Origin: Kitasatospora albolonga
Lineage (GTDB): Bacteria; Actinomycetota; Actinomycetes; Streptomycetales; Streptomycetaceae
Direction of reading: 5' to 3'
DNA length: 64,000 nucleotides
NCBI GenBank assembly: GCA_002082585.1
Contig: CP020563.1
Span: 1,234,001-1,298,000, forward strand
Part shown: piece after piece, positions 1-9,505 of the stretch
Position numbering within the stretch: position 1 is the first letter of the stretch
Layout: every line of letters begins with the position of its first letter
The notes under the pieces: generated by a model
The model's input: only the letters and a program-made list of their open reading frames with translations
Told to the model about the DNA's origin: nothing
Database searches by the model: none
Program-made: the position numbers and the translations under genes

Positions 1-1
1 T

Positions 2-847
2 GCCCGGGACGCATGGCGGGAGGACTACCCGTACGGCCACAAGCTCCGGCGCCGCGACTACGAGAAGAGCAAGCGCGCCCTCCAGATCGAGCTGCTGAAG
101 CTCCAGCACTGGGTGAAGGAGCGCGACGAGCGGCTGGTGATCCTCTTCGAGGGGCGGGACGCGGCGGGCAAGGGCGGCACGATCAAGCGGTTCACCGAGC
201 ATCTGAATCCGCGTGGTGCGCGAATAGTCGCGCTGGAGAAGCCCACCGAGCGCGAGCGCACCCAGTGGTACTTCCAGCGGTATGTGGCGCATCTGCCGAG
301 CGCCGGGGAGATCGTGCTGTTCGACCGCTCCTGGTACAACCGGGCCGGGGTGGAGCGGGTCATGGGGTTCTGCACGACCCGGGAGTACCTGGAGTTCATG
401 CACCAGGCCCCCGGCTTCGAGCGGATGCTCGCCCGGGACGGCATCCACCTGGTGAAGTTCTGGTTCTCCGTCTCCCGCAACGAGCAGCGCAACCGGTTCA
501 TGATCCGGCAGATCGATCCCGTACGGCGGTGGAAGCTGAGCCCCGTCGACCTGGCCTCGCTGGACAAGTGGGACGAGTACACCGAGGCCAAGGAGCTGAT
601 GCTGTTCCACACCGACACGGCCGACGCTCCGTGGACGGTGGTGAAGAGCAACGACAAGAAGCGGGCCCGGCTGGAGGCGATGCGGCACGTCCTGGACCGC
701 TTCGACTACCCGGGCAAGGACCCGGAGGTGGTCGGGGTGCCGGACCCGCTGATCGTGGGCCCGGCCTCCCGGCTGTTCGAGGAGGGCGAGATGGACGCCC
801 GGCTGCTGGGGCCGGTCGCCTCGACGTCCCGGACCACGGACTACTAG
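2..847 (+). CDS. ppk2: Polyphosphate kinase 2 (PPK2), 5' end cut by window edge
   Basis: PPK2 enzymes transfer phosphate between polyphosphate and nucleoside phosphates in the cytoplasm. The frame is open from base 2, so the start lies to the left of the window; 281 residues are visible. The Walker A motif GRDAAGKGGT lies near visible residue 50, and FDRSWYNRAG with the later WKLSPVDLAS stretch fits the family core and lid. Family members are about 260-300 residues, so little is missing. The gene converges with the alcohol dehydrogenase, with only 7 bases between the two stops, leaving no room for a separate terminator. The nucleotide preference cannot be told from the sequence. Confidence 0.93.
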   Translation, partial: ARDAWREDYPYGHKLRRRDYEKSKRALQIELLKLQHWVKERDERLVILFEGRDAAGKGGTIKRFTEHLNPRGARIVALEKPTERERTQWYFQRYVAHLPSAGEIVLFDRSWYNRAGVERVMGFCTTREYLEFMHQAPGFERMLARDGIHLVKFWFSVSRNEQRNRFMIRQIDPVRRWKLSPVDLASLDKWDEYTEAKELMLFHTDTADAPWTVVKSNDKKRARLEAMRHVLDRFDYPGKDPEVVGVPDPLIVGPASRLFEEGEMDARLLGPVASTSRTTDY

Positions 848-854
848 CAGCGCT

Positions 855-1934
855 CTAGAACACCACGAGCGCCCGGCCGCCCTTGCCCGCGATCATGTTG
901 TCGAAGGCGGCCGGGATGCCGTCCAGACCGATGCGTTCGGTGACCATCATCGACAGGTCGAAGCGGCCCGCGCGGATGTGGTCGGCCAGGGCGGGCAGAT
1001 CGCGGGCCGGGTCGCTGTTGCCGTAGACGCAGCCCGTCAGGGACCGGCCCCAGTGGAAGATCTCCAGGGCGTTGAACGTGACCTCCTGGTCCTTGCCGCC
1101 GATGCCGACGACCGTCGTACGGCCGCCGCGCCGGGTGGACTCCCAGGCGGCCCGGATGGTCGCGGGGCGGCCGACGCACTCCACGGCCACGTCCGCGCCC
1201 TGGCCCCCGGTGAGCTTGCGGATCTCGCGCGGGGTGGTGGCGGAGGCGATGACGTAGTCGGTGGCCCCCGCCTGCCGGGCGAGCTCCTCCTTGGCCGGGG
1301 AGACGTCGACCGCGATGATCCGGGAGGCGCCCGCGATCCGGGCCGCCTGGAGGACGGCGAGGCCGACGCCGCCGATCCCGAAGACGACGACGCTCTCGCC
1401 CTGGCGGACCTGCGCGCTGTGGTGGATCGCCCCGTAGCCGGTGAGGACCGCGCAGCCGAGGAGGGCGGCGTCGGTGAGGGGGATGCCGTCGGGGGCGGGG
1501 AGCACGCAGTTCGCGGCGACGACGGTCTCCTCCGCGAAGGCCGCCACGTTGAGGCCGGGGTGGAGTCCGGTGCCGTCGGCCGTACGGGCGTGGAGGTTGG
1601 CGGTCCCCTTCAGCGCGTCGGCGCAGAGCCAGACCTCCCCGATCCCGCAGTGGAAGCAGGCGCCGCAGGAAGGCGCCCAGTTGAGGACCACGCCGTCACC
1701 GGGCGCGACATGCGTGACGCCCTCACCGACCGCCAGGACCGTACCGGCTCCCTCGTGGCCGAGGACGGCGGGCACCGGGACGCGCATGGTGCCGTTGGAC
1801 AGGGACAGGTCGGAGTGGCAGACCCCGGCGGCGGCGAGCGCGATGCGCACCTGGCCGGGGGCGGGCTCCGGCAGGACGATGTCGGTGATCTCCAGCGGAG
1901 CTCCGACGGCGGGCAGTACGGCGGCGCGGACCAC
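855..1934 (-). CDS. Zinc-dependent alcohol dehydrogenase (MDR family)
   Basis: A 359-aa medium-chain NAD(P)-dependent alcohol dehydrogenase. The catalytic zinc site is visible as GVCHSD and GHEGAG. The structural zinc loop has the full C-x2-C-x2-C-x7-C spacing around CGACFHCG. The Rossmann motif GIGGVGL follows. The GTG start is set by a good ribosome site (AAGGAG). The gene lies 36 bases behind the aldehyde dehydrogenase on the same strand, so the two probably oxidise an alcohol to an acid in sequence. The pattern resembles class III or NDMA-type alcohol dehydrogenases, but the substrate is not evident. Confidence 0.92.
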   Translation of the reverse strand: MVRAAVLPAVGAPLEITDIVLPEPAPGQVRIALAAAGVCHSDLSLSNGTMRVPVPAVLGHEGAGTVLAVGEGVTHVAPGDGVVLNWAPSCGACFHCGIGEVWLCADALKGTANLHARTADGTGLHPGLNVAAFAEETVVAANCVLPAPDGIPLTDAALLGCAVLTGYGAIHHSAQVRQGESVVVFGIGGVGLAVLQAARIAGASRIIAVDVSPAKEELARQAGATDYVIASATTPREIRKLTGGQGADVAVECVGRPATIRAAWESTRRGGRTTVVGIGGKDQEVTFNALEIFHWGRSLTGCVYGNSDPARDLPALADHIRAGRFDLSMMVTERIGLDGIPAAFDNMIAGKGGRALVVF

Positions 1935-1970
1935 GAACAGGCTCCTTACACAGGAAGGGAGTTACGGGGG

Positions 1971-3365
1971 TCAGAACTGGAGCGACTTGGTCTGGAGGTA
2001 CTCCGCCAGACCGTGCGGCCCCAGCTCGCGCCCCACGCCCGACTGCTTGTAACCGCCGAAGGGGGCCAGCGGGTTGAACCGGCCGCCGTTGATGTCGACC
2101 TGCCCGGTGTCCATCCGGCGGGCGAAGGCCACCGCCTCCTCGTCGTCCGCCGCCCACACCGCGCCCGCGAGCCCGTACACGGTGCCGTTGGCGATACGGA
2201 GGGCGTCGTCCACGTCCTCGTACCGGAGGATCGACATCACCGGGCCGAAGATCTCCTCCTGGGCGATGGTCATGTCCGGGGTGACGTCGGCGAAGACGGT
2301 GGGGCTGACGTAGTAGCCGGTCTCCAGGGGCGCTTCGGGGCCTCCGGCGACCAGCCGGGCGCCCTCCTCCATGCCCTTGCGGATGTAACCCAGCACCCGG
2401 GCCTGCTGCTTGGCGTTGACGAGCGGACCGACGCGCTCGCCGGGGGCGTACTTGAGGATGGCGTGGGCCGCGAGCTCCACGGCCTCGTCGTACCGCTCGG
2501 TGTCGACCAGCATCCTGGTCCACGCGCTGCACGTCTGGCCCGAGTTGGACATCACGTTGGCGATGCCCACGTTGACCGCCTTGGCGAGATCGGCGCCGGG
2601 CAGGATCACGTTGGCGGACTTGCCGCCCAGTTCGAGGGCGACGCGCTTGACGGCGGCTCCGGCGGTGGCGCCGATCTGCTTGCCGACGGCGGTCGAGCCG
2701 GTGAACGAGACCAGGTCGACGCCCTCGTGCTCGGCGAGCGCCTGACCGGCGACCGGGCCGAGACCGGTGACCAGGTTGAAGACCCCCGGCGGCAGCCCGG
2801 CCGCCTCGGTGGCCTCGGCGAAGAGCTGGGCGGTGAGCGGGGTGTCCTCGGCGGGCTTGAGGACGACCGTGCAGCCCGCGGCGAGCGCGGGGGCGACCTT
2901 GGCGACGATCTGGTGGAGCGGGTAGTTCCAGGGGGTGATAGCGCCGACGACCCCGACCGGCTCCAGCAGGACGGTGGAGGTGCCGATCCGCTCCTCGAAG
3001 GCGTACGAGGCGGCCAGTTCGGCGTAGGAGGCGGCAACCAGGACCGGCAGGCCCGCGTGGACCGTCTGCGAGAGGGGCAGCGGCGCACCCAGCTCGGCGG
3101 TGATCGTCTCGGCCAGCTCGTCCTTGCGGGCCGCCAGCGCGTCGCTCAGGGCGGAGAGCCGGGCGGCGCGCTCGGCGGGCGGGGTGGCGGCCCAGCCGGG
3201 GAACGCGGCGCGCGCGGCCCGGACCGCCGCGTCGATGTCCTCGGCCGTGCCCGCCGGGACGTGGCCGATGAGCCGCTCGTCGGCCGGGTTCACGACGGCG
3301 ATCGTGTCCTGGCCTGCGGCGGGCCGCCACGCGCCGCCGATGTACATCTGGTCGTGGGCCTTCAT
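1971..3365 (-). CDS. NAD(P)-dependent aldehyde dehydrogenase
   Basis: A 464-aa aldehyde dehydrogenase that oxidises an aldehyde to the carboxylate. Signatures in order are PWNYPL, FTGS, the catalytic-glutamate motif ELGGKS, the catalytic cysteine in NSGQTCSA, and EEIFGPV. Length is normal for the family. ATG is preceded by GGAGGAAACAGCC. The gene is first in a two-gene unit with the downstream alcohol dehydrogenase. A dyad at 3429-3445, 64 bases upstream of the start, is nearly repeated before the acyl-CoA dehydrogenase gene at 54 kb, which suggests a shared repressor. Substrate unknown. Confidence 0.94.
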   Translation of the reverse strand: MKAHDQMYIGGAWRPAAGQDTIAVVNPADERLIGHVPAGTAEDIDAAVRAARAAFPGWAATPPAERAARLSALSDALAARKDELAETITAELGAPLPLSQTVHAGLPVLVAASYAELAASYAFEERIGTSTVLLEPVGVVGAITPWNYPLHQIVAKVAPALAAGCTVVLKPAEDTPLTAQLFAEATEAAGLPPGVFNLVTGLGPVAGQALAEHEGVDLVSFTGSTAVGKQIGATAGAAVKRVALELGGKSANVILPGADLAKAVNVGIANVMSNSGQTCSAWTRMLVDTERYDEAVELAAHAILKYAPGERVGPLVNAKQQARVLGYIRKGMEEGARLVAGGPEAPLETGYYVSPTVFADVTPDMTIAQEEIFGPVMSILRYEDVDDALRIANGTVYGLAGAVWAADDEEAVAFARRMDTGQVDINGGRFNPLAPFGGYKQSGVGRELGPHGLAEYLQTKSLQF

Positions 3366-3428
3366 GGCTGTTTCCTCCCGGGCGGGATGTGCTGACGCCG
3401 ACGTGCTGTCGTACGGTCCCGAACGCCC

Positions 3429-3445
3429 AAACTAGCGCCGTTAGT
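3429..3445. promoter_or_regulatory. Dyad operator candidate upstream of aldehyde dehydrogenase
   Basis: AAACTAGCGCCGTTAGT carries inverted arms (ACTA...TAGT, extended by TTT to 3447) and includes a TAGTTT -10-like hexamer on the minus strand. The copy at 54537-54553 matches it at 13 of 17 positions and sits at a similar distance from its start codon. The style is TetR-like; the regulator is unknown. Confidence 0.45.
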
Positions 3446-3532
3446 TTTCCGACGCCAGGGAGCCCCCGGAGACGCCCGTCACGCCGGGAGGCGTACGCCC
3501 CCGGGCTCGCGCGGGCCCGCACCGTCAGCCGG

Positions 3533-4852
3533 TCAGGGCGCGTCGGCCCGGGGCGCACCCCGTTCACGTACGGGACCGGGCGTGGGCGGTACGGGGGTGG
3601 GCTCCGGCTGCACGGACGTCCGGCCCGCGCCACCGCCCCGCAGGCCGAGGCCCGCCGCCGCCAGCAGCAGGGCGCCGAGCAGGGCGAACGGGGCCGCCGC
3701 CCCCGCCGCACCCGCGACCAGGCCCGCCGCGGCGGGGGCGGCGGCCTGGCCCAGCCGGTTGCCGGTCAGCCGCAGGGCCAGGGCCGTGGACCGGGCCTCG
3801 ACGGGGGCGGCCCGGACCACCGTGGTCATCGACAGCGGCTGGCCGACGCCGAGGCAGAACCCGAGGGCGGCCAGCAGGACGGCGAGGACCGGTACGGGGA
3901 CCGGGAGGACCAGGCCCGCGCAGAGCAGCCCGGCCAGCAGGCAGCTGGTGGTCAGCAGAGCCGTCCGGCCGAGGAGCCGCAGCATCGGGGGCATCACCAG
4001 CCGGCAGGCGATGGTGGCGGCGGCCCGCAGGCTGAGCAGCAGCCCGACGGTGGCGGGGGCGATCCCCCGGTGCTCACCGACCACCGGCAGGTAGGCGGTG
4101 AGGATGTCGGTCGAGGACAGGACGGCCATGCTGATGAAGATCCCGGCCGGGACGCCCCGCGCGCCGAGGATCGTGGTGACCGGGACCCGGGCGTCGGCCT
4201 TGGCGGTCGGCTTCCCGGCCGCAGGCCCGGCGCCGAGGCCGGAGCCGGAGCAAGCGCCGGGCGTACGCCGGTGCTCGATGCGCCACAGCGAGGTGAGGGC
4301 GACCGCGCAGACCGCCGCCGAGACGAGGAGCGCGAGGGCGCTCGTACGGACCAGAGCACCGCTCTCCCCGGAGATCAGCGCTCCCGCCGCGATCGGGCCG
4401 ACCAGCTGGCCGAGCGAGGCGCCGATGGTGAAGTGGCCGAAGTTCCGGTCCTGTTCGGCCGGGGCCGACTGCCGCGCCACGATCGACTGGGCGCCGATCA
4501 CGAAGCAGAGGTGGCCGAGGCCCATCACCCCGCTCCAGGCGGCCATCGCGGGCAGGGAGGAGACCGTGCCGCTGAGCGCGCAGCCACCGGAGATCAGCAC
4601 CACGCCGACCGGCAGCAGAGGCGCGCACCGGCCGTGGTCGGTGCGGCGGCCGAGCGGGACGGCGGCGAACAGCGGAAGCAGGGCGTAGACCCCGGCGATG
4701 ACACCGACGGTCCCTTCGTCCGCGCCCAGCGCGAGGGCCCGGTAGGAGACGGCGGGCCGCGCCATCGACACCGCCCCCTGCGCGAAGGCGAAGGCGATGA
4801 CGAGGCGCAGCAGCCAGCCCCGGCCGGGTCCGGGTCGCGGTGCGGAAAACAT
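3533..4852 (-). CDS. MFS transporter
   Basis: A 439-aa integral membrane protein of the major facilitator superfamily with about 12 hydrophobic segments. An RTD loop lies after the second helix (LGRRTDHGRC), as expected for MFS antiporters. The loop between helices 6 and 7 is long and polar (about residues 215-240), and the C-terminal tail is rich in proline. It starts 61 bases after the CitMHS gene on the same strand and may be co-transcribed. Nothing in the sequence fixes a substrate; drug or small-metabolite export is typical of the family. Confidence 0.85.
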   Translation of the reverse strand: MFSAPRPGPGRGWLLRLVIAFAFAQGAVSMARPAVSYRALALGADEGTVGVIAGVYALLPLFAAVPLGRRTDHGRCAPLLPVGVVLISGGCALSGTVSSLPAMAAWSGVMGLGHLCFVIGAQSIVARQSAPAEQDRNFGHFTIGASLGQLVGPIAAGALISGESGALVRTSALALLVSAAVCAVALTSLWRIEHRRTPGACSGSGLGAGPAAGKPTAKADARVPVTTILGARGVPAGIFISMAVLSSTDILTAYLPVVGEHRGIAPATVGLLLSLRAAATIACRLVMPPMLRLLGRTALLTTSCLLAGLLCAGLVLPVPVPVLAVLLAALGFCLGVGQPLSMTTVVRAAPVEARSTALALRLTGNRLGQAAAPAAAGLVAGAAGAAAPFALLGALLLAAAGLGLRGGGAGRTSVQPEPTPVPPTPGPVRERGAPRADAP

Positions 4853-4913
4853 CAGGAGGTGTCCATCAGAGGGTGTCCAGGGATGACGAGAGGGATCAGT
4901 ACGAGGGCCACCA

Positions 4914-6320
4914 TCAGATCGTGCCGAAGAGGATGCCCGCCCCGAGCACCACCAGCGAGGTGAGCACCGCCCACTTCACCGTGAACCGGGTGTGGTCGCC
5001 GAACTCCACCTTCGCCATGCCGACCAGGACGTACACGGCGGGGACCAGCGGCGAGGACATGTGCAGGGCCTGACCGGCCAGGGAGGCGCGGGCGATCTCC
5101 AGCGGGGAGACCCCGTGGGCCGCACCTGCTTCGGCGAGGACGGGGACGACACCGAAGTAGAAGCCGTCGTTGGACATGAAGTAGGTGAGCGGCAGGCTCA
5201 GCAGCCCGGTCACGACGGCCATGTGCGGGCCCATCGCGTCGGGGACGGCTCCGACGACCCAGTCGGCCATGTGCTCGACCATCCCGGTGCCGGTCAGAAC
5301 GCCGGTGAAGACGGCGGCGGCGAAGACCATGCCGGAGACGTTGAGGACGTTGTCGGCGTGGGCGGCGATCCGGGCCCGCTGGTCGGGCATGTGGGGGAAG
5401 TTGACGGTGAGGGCGAGGGCGGCGCCGAGGAGGAAGAGCACCGGGATGGGGAGCAGTTCCATGATCATGGCGGTCAGCAGGGCGACGGTCAGACCGGCGT
5501 TGAACCAGTAGAGCCTGGGCCGCAGGGTGGAGCGGTTCGGGTCGAGGCCCTGGAACTCCGCCTCGTCATCGTCACCGTCCTGCGTGAGGTCCGCCGAGCC
5601 CGTACCGCCGGAGCCCTTGCGCGGACGGTCCTCGCCCGTACCGCCGGCGCCCGCCAGGACGGTCTCCTGCTCCGGCTCCCGTACCAGCGCCTCGTCCAGG
5701 GTGAGCGTGCCCAGGCGCTTGCGCTCGCGGCGGCCGAGGACGTACGCCAGCAGGAACACGGCGAGCAGTCCGACCGCGAGCGCCGGGATCATGGGGATGA
5801 AGATCTCGGAGGCGTCCAGCTTGAGCGCGGTCGCGGCGCGGGCGGTGGGGCCGCCCCAGGGAAGGGTGTTCATGACGCCGTTCGCCGTGGCCGCCACCCC
5901 GGTCATCACGACCAGGCTCATCTTCAGGCGTTTGTAGAGCGGGTACATCGCGGAGACGGTGATCATGAACGTGGTGGAGCCGTCGCCGTCCAGCGAGACG
6001 ATCGCGGCGAGCACCGCCGTACCGACGACGATCCGCATCGGGTCGGCCCTGCAGAACCGCAGGATGGCCCGGACGATCGGGTCGAAGAGGCCGACGTCGA
6101 TCATCACGCCGAAGTAGACGATGGCGAACATCAGCATGGCGGCGGTCGGCGCCAGGTTGCCGACGCCGTCGAGGACGTAGTCGCCGAGCCGCGCTCCCTG
6201 TCCGACGGCGACACAGAACAGTGCGGGGATCAGTACCAGCGCCGCGATCGGCGACATCTTCTTCGTCATGATCAGGACCAGGAAGGTCGCGATCATGGCG
6301 AAGCCGAGGATGGTCAGCAT
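4914..6320 (-). CDS. CitMHS family citrate/divalent metal transporter
   Basis: A 468-aa membrane transporter of the CitMHS family, which in Bacillus and streptomycetes takes up citrate complexed with divalent metal in symport with protons. The N-terminus begins directly with a hydrophobic helix (LTILGFAMIATFLVLI). The family-typical SLDGDGSTTFMIT, NTLPWGGPTARAA and SNDGFYFGVVPV stretches are all present. A charged cytoplasmic loop at about residues 210-265 is long and acidic. A GAGG-type ribosome site precedes the ATG. It follows the molybdoenzyme gene on the same strand at a distance of 169 bases, so it may have its own promoter there. Confidence 0.93.
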   Translation of the reverse strand: MLTILGFAMIATFLVLIMTKKMSPIAALVLIPALFCVAVGQGARLGDYVLDGVGNLAPTAAMLMFAIVYFGVMIDVGLFDPIVRAILRFCRADPMRIVVGTAVLAAIVSLDGDGSTTFMITVSAMYPLYKRLKMSLVVMTGVAATANGVMNTLPWGGPTARAATALKLDASEIFIPMIPALAVGLLAVFLLAYVLGRRERKRLGTLTLDEALVREPEQETVLAGAGGTGEDRPRKGSGGTGSADLTQDGDDDEAEFQGLDPNRSTLRPRLYWFNAGLTVALLTAMIMELLPIPVLFLLGAALALTVNFPHMPDQRARIAAHADNVLNVSGMVFAAAVFTGVLTGTGMVEHMADWVVGAVPDAMGPHMAVVTGLLSLPLTYFMSNDGFYFGVVPVLAEAGAAHGVSPLEIARASLAGQALHMSSPLVPAVYVLVGMAKVEFGDHTRFTVKWAVLTSLVVLGAGILFGTI

Positions 6321-6489
6321 GGGGGATACCTCACGTTCGTCCTTGAACTCCCACCGGTCCCGGCGGTCGGCCCGGACGACGTTAGGGGCGGCTCCGAAGA
6401 GTTAACAAGACGTTGACGCGTGAGCAATACGAGCAAAACCCCAGGTCAACGCGGTGGCGCCAGAGACGGTGGGGGCGGAGGAGATGAGG

Positions 6490-8694
6490 TCAGCCGGACG
6501 GCGTCACCGTGACCGGGATGGCATTGAGCACCGCCGTCCCCGACAGCGGGTCCAGGAGCGTGCCGTCGAGCAGCTGGTTCACGTTCGCCCCGGGGGTGGC
6601 GGCGGCCACGGACATCCGGGTGCCGGGGCGGCTGTGGCCCCAGCCGTGCGGGAGGCTCACCACTCCGCTGCGTACGGTGTCCGTGATCTCGGCCGGGGCC
6701 TCGATCCCGCCGCCCGCCGACTCGATCCGTACGGTCGTCCCGTCCACGAGCCCGAGCCGGGCCGCGTCGTCGGGGTGGATCTGGAGGGTGCAGACGTTGG
6801 AACCGCCGGTGAGCGAACCGACGTTGTGCATCCAGCTGTTGTTGGAGCGCAGATGGCGGCGGCCGACGAGGACGAGCGGGGCGGGCCGGTCCCCCAACGC
6901 CCGGCGCAGGCGCGGCAGATCGGCGGCGATGGGGGCGGGGAGCAGTTCGACGCGGCCGGAGCGGGTGCGCAGGATCTCCGGGACGCGGGGCCTGAGCGGG
7001 CCGAGGTCGATACCGTGCGGGTGGGCGAGGAGTTCCTCCAGCGTCAGTCCGTACGGGCCGAGCCGGAGCATGAGGTCCAGGCGGCGTTCGGGGCCGCTGC
7101 CGCCAGTGAGTTCGGCGGCCAGGGCGGCCGGAGCGCCCGCCCTGGTGAGCGTGGCGGTGATGGCCAGGTCGTCGACGGCGGAGGGCGCGGTGCCGTGCAT
7201 CCCGCTCACCGCGAGGACCAGCCGGGCGTGGATCTCGCTCTCGTCCATCCGCCCGTCCTCCAGGGGGACGGGGGCGGGGGTGTAGCGGACCTGGTTGCGT
7301 ACGGCGAAGGAGTTGAACGCGAAGTCGAAGTGGGCGCTCTGGGAGGGCGGCGGCGGGGGCAGGACGACGTCCGCGTGGCGGGAGGTCTCGTTCAGATACG
7401 GGTCGACGCTGACCATGAAGTCGAGGTGACCGGCGAGGGCGGCGTCGAGCCGGTCGCCGTCGGGGGCGGAGAGGACGGGGTTGGCGGCGAGCACGATCAG
7501 GGCGCGGATACGGCCCTCGCCGGGTGTCTCGATCTCCTCCGCGAGGGCGGCGGTGGGGAGTTCGCCCTTGGCTTCGGGGTGGCCGGAGACCCGGCTCGCC
7601 CAGCGCCCGAGGGCGAAGCCCTTGCCGGGGGTGGCTGTACGCGTTCCCGGGGCGCGCTTGCGCGGCGCGCGGGCCGTCGCGGAGAGGGGGAACAGCGCGC
7701 CGCCGGGGCGGTCGAGGTTGCCGGTGAGGATGTTGAGGACGTCCACCAGCCAGCTGGCGAGGGTGCCGTGCTCGACGGTGCAGCTGCCGATCCGCCCGTA
7801 CACGGCGGCGGTGGGGGCGGCGGCCAGTTCGCGGGCGAGGGCGGTGACGGTGGCCGCGTCCACGTCACAGGCGGCGGCGACCGCGTCCGGGGTGAAGTCG
7901 GCCAGGGCGGCGGTGAGTTCGTCGAGGCCCTCCAGGTGCTCGGCGAGCGGTCCGGGGTCGGCGAGCTTCTCCTCGATGAGGACGTGGGCCATCGCGGCGA
8001 GCAGCAGCGCGTCGGCCCCCGGCCGGATCGCCACATGCCGGTCGGCGAGGCGGGCGGTACGCGTGCGGCGCGGGTCGATGACGGTGAGGGTGCCGCCGCG
8101 TCGGCGCAGCGCCTTGAGGCGGCCGGGGAAGTCGGGGGCCGTACAGAGGCTGCCGTTGGACTCCAGCGGGTTGGCGCCGATCAGGAGGAGGTGGTCGGTG
8201 CGGTCGAGATCCGGTACGGGGATGGCGTGCGCGTCACCGAAGAGCAGCCCGCTGGAGACGTGCTTGGGCATCTGGTCCAGGGTGCTCGCCGTGAACACGT
8301 TGCGGGTGCGCAGGGCGGCGAGCAGCAGCGGCGGGTAGAGGGCGCCCGCCATGGTGTGGACGTTGGGATTGCCGAGCACCACGCCGACGGCCTGCGGGCC
8401 GTGGGCCTCGGTCAGGGCCGGTATGCGGGCGGCGATCCGGTCGAACGCCTCGTCCCAGGACGCCTCCCGCAGCTCGCCGTCCCCGTCGCGCACGAGCGGG
8501 GCGCGCAGCCGGTCGGGGTCGGCGTCCAGGCCCCCGAAGGACGCCCCCTTGGGGCAGATGAACCCCCGGCTGAAGATGTCGTCGCGGTCGCCGCGCGCAC
8601 CCGTGACGGTGGTCCCCTCGATGGTCAGGGTGAGGCCGCAGGTGGCTTCGCAGAGGGGGCAGATACGCGGTGCGGTACGGGAGTCGTGGGACAT
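6490..8694 (-). CDS. Molybdopterin-dependent oxidoreductase (formate dehydrogenase/nitrate reductase family)
   Basis: About 734 aa. The N-terminus holds the [4Fe-4S] site C-x2-C-x3-C (CPLCEATC) with the fourth cysteine in FICPKG. Molybdopterin-binding folds follow (GANPLESNG, VIDPRRTRTA, VLAANPVLS), then a C-terminal MoCoBD domain (NNSWMHNVGSLTGG, LPHGWGHSRPGTRM). The start is taken at MSHDSRTAP because GGGGAGGG precedes it; a longer reading adds 28 unlikely residues. No twin-arginine signal is visible, so the enzyme should be cytoplasmic. The metal-ligand residue is not obvious and no small subunit is adjacent. The electron donor or acceptor is unknown. Confidence 0.88.
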   Translation of the reverse strand: MSHDSRTAPRICPLCEATCGLTLTIEGTTVTGARGDRDDIFSRGFICPKGASFGGLDADPDRLRAPLVRDGDGELREASWDEAFDRIAARIPALTEAHGPQAVGVVLGNPNVHTMAGALYPPLLLAALRTRNVFTASTLDQMPKHVSSGLLFGDAHAIPVPDLDRTDHLLLIGANPLESNGSLCTAPDFPGRLKALRRRGGTLTVIDPRRTRTARLADRHVAIRPGADALLLAAMAHVLIEEKLADPGPLAEHLEGLDELTAALADFTPDAVAAACDVDAATVTALARELAAAPTAAVYGRIGSCTVEHGTLASWLVDVLNILTGNLDRPGGALFPLSATARAPRKRAPGTRTATPGKGFALGRWASRVSGHPEAKGELPTAALAEEIETPGEGRIRALIVLAANPVLSAPDGDRLDAALAGHLDFMVSVDPYLNETSRHADVVLPPPPPSQSAHFDFAFNSFAVRNQVRYTPAPVPLEDGRMDESEIHARLVLAVSGMHGTAPSAVDDLAITATLTRAGAPAALAAELTGGSGPERRLDLMLRLGPYGLTLEELLAHPHGIDLGPLRPRVPEILRTRSGRVELLPAPIAADLPRLRRALGDRPAPLVLVGRRHLRSNNSWMHNVGSLTGGSNVCTLQIHPDDAARLGLVDGTTVRIESAGGGIEAPAEITDTVRSGVVSLPHGWGHSRPGTRMSVAAATPGANVNQLLDGTLLDPLSGTAVLNAIPVTVTPSG

Positions 8695-8845
8695 GGGCCC
8701 TCCCCGGGCGGCGGCGGTGCGACGGCACGGCGGGGTGACGGCGCTGACGGCACCGCGAGCATACCGACCGGTACGCATGGTGGGGAGGTGCGGGAAGGCG
8801 GGCAGATCCTGGAGTTGAGGCGGCGGGCCGACGCCCCCGCCCCCC

Positions 8846-9457
8846 TCAGTCCAGGATCTGCGCGAGGTACGCCCGTACCAGCGTCCGGGTCTCGGCGACG
8901 ATCGCCGGATCGCCCGACGGGTCCGTACGGAAGGCGAGCTGGAGCAGCGCGTCCGCCGCCTCCACGCTCACCAGGATGGCCCGCAGCAGCTCCGGACCGG
9001 GGTCGCGGCCCAGATGCCCGGCGAGGAGTTCGCCGAGCCGGCCCGCGAGGCGGCGGTTGGCGTCGTCCGACGTCTCCTCGGCGGGTGCCGGGGGCCCGAA
9101 GTCGACCAGGGCGAAGCCGGGCACGGTCCGCTTCATCGCCAGGTACTCGTCCAGTACCGCGTCGATGGCCCCGCGCCAGTCGTCGGCGGGGATCGACGCG
9201 AGCCGGTCGGTGATGCGCTCGGCGTAGAGGTCCAGGTTGCGCAGCGCGAGGGCGTCGACGAGGGCCCGCTTGTTGGAGAAGAAGCGGTAGACGGAGCCGA
9301 TCGGCACCTCGGCGCGCAGGGCGACGTCACGGGTGGAGAGCTGCTCGTAGCCGGTCTCGTCGAGCAGTCCGGCGCAGGCGTCGAGTATCCGGGCGAGCCG
9401 GTCGGCGCTGCGCTGCTGCACGGGGGCGCGGCGGAGGTTCGGGTTCGGGTGGGGCAC
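8846..9457 (-). CDS. TetR family transcriptional regulator
   Basis: About 203 aa if GTG at 9457 is used. The N-terminal helix-turn-helix runs from ILDACAGLLDETGYEQLSTRDVALRAEVPIGSVYRFFSNK (family-typical; quoted in parts: ILDACAGLLDE, STRDVALRAEVP, GSVYRFF). The rest is the helical ligand-binding domain. A longer open frame reaches 9688 but runs through a 22-bp tandem repeat and is probably not coding, so the shorter start is preferred even though no strong ribosome site is seen. The gene is divergent from hmgA and upstream of the molybdoenzyme gene, so either could be a target. Confidence 0.85.
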   Translation of the reverse strand: MPHPNPNLRRAPVQQRSADRLARILDACAGLLDETGYEQLSTRDVALRAEVPIGSVYRFFSNKRALVDALALRNLDLYAERITDRLASIPADDWRGAIDAVLDEYLAMKRTVPGFALVDFGPPAPAEETSDDANRRLAGRLGELLAGHLGRDPGPELLRAILVSVEAADALLQLAFRTDPSGDPAIVAETRTLVRAYLAQILD

Positions 9458-9505
9458 GGACCCATGATGCCGTGGCCCTCCGGCGGACCGCCGGGGACCT
9501 CCCGC

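Noticed and set aside
978..3395. Very long plus-strand open frame (about 800 codons) opposite the two dehydrogenase genes
   Set aside because: It is antisense to two well-matched enzymes; its Asp/Gly/Arg/Val composition is the usual shadow of GC-rich minus-strand codons.
8695..8778. Longer N-terminus for the molybdoenzyme
   Set aside because: It adds Arg/Ala-rich residues with no twin-arginine signal, and the ribosome site favours the ATG at 8694.
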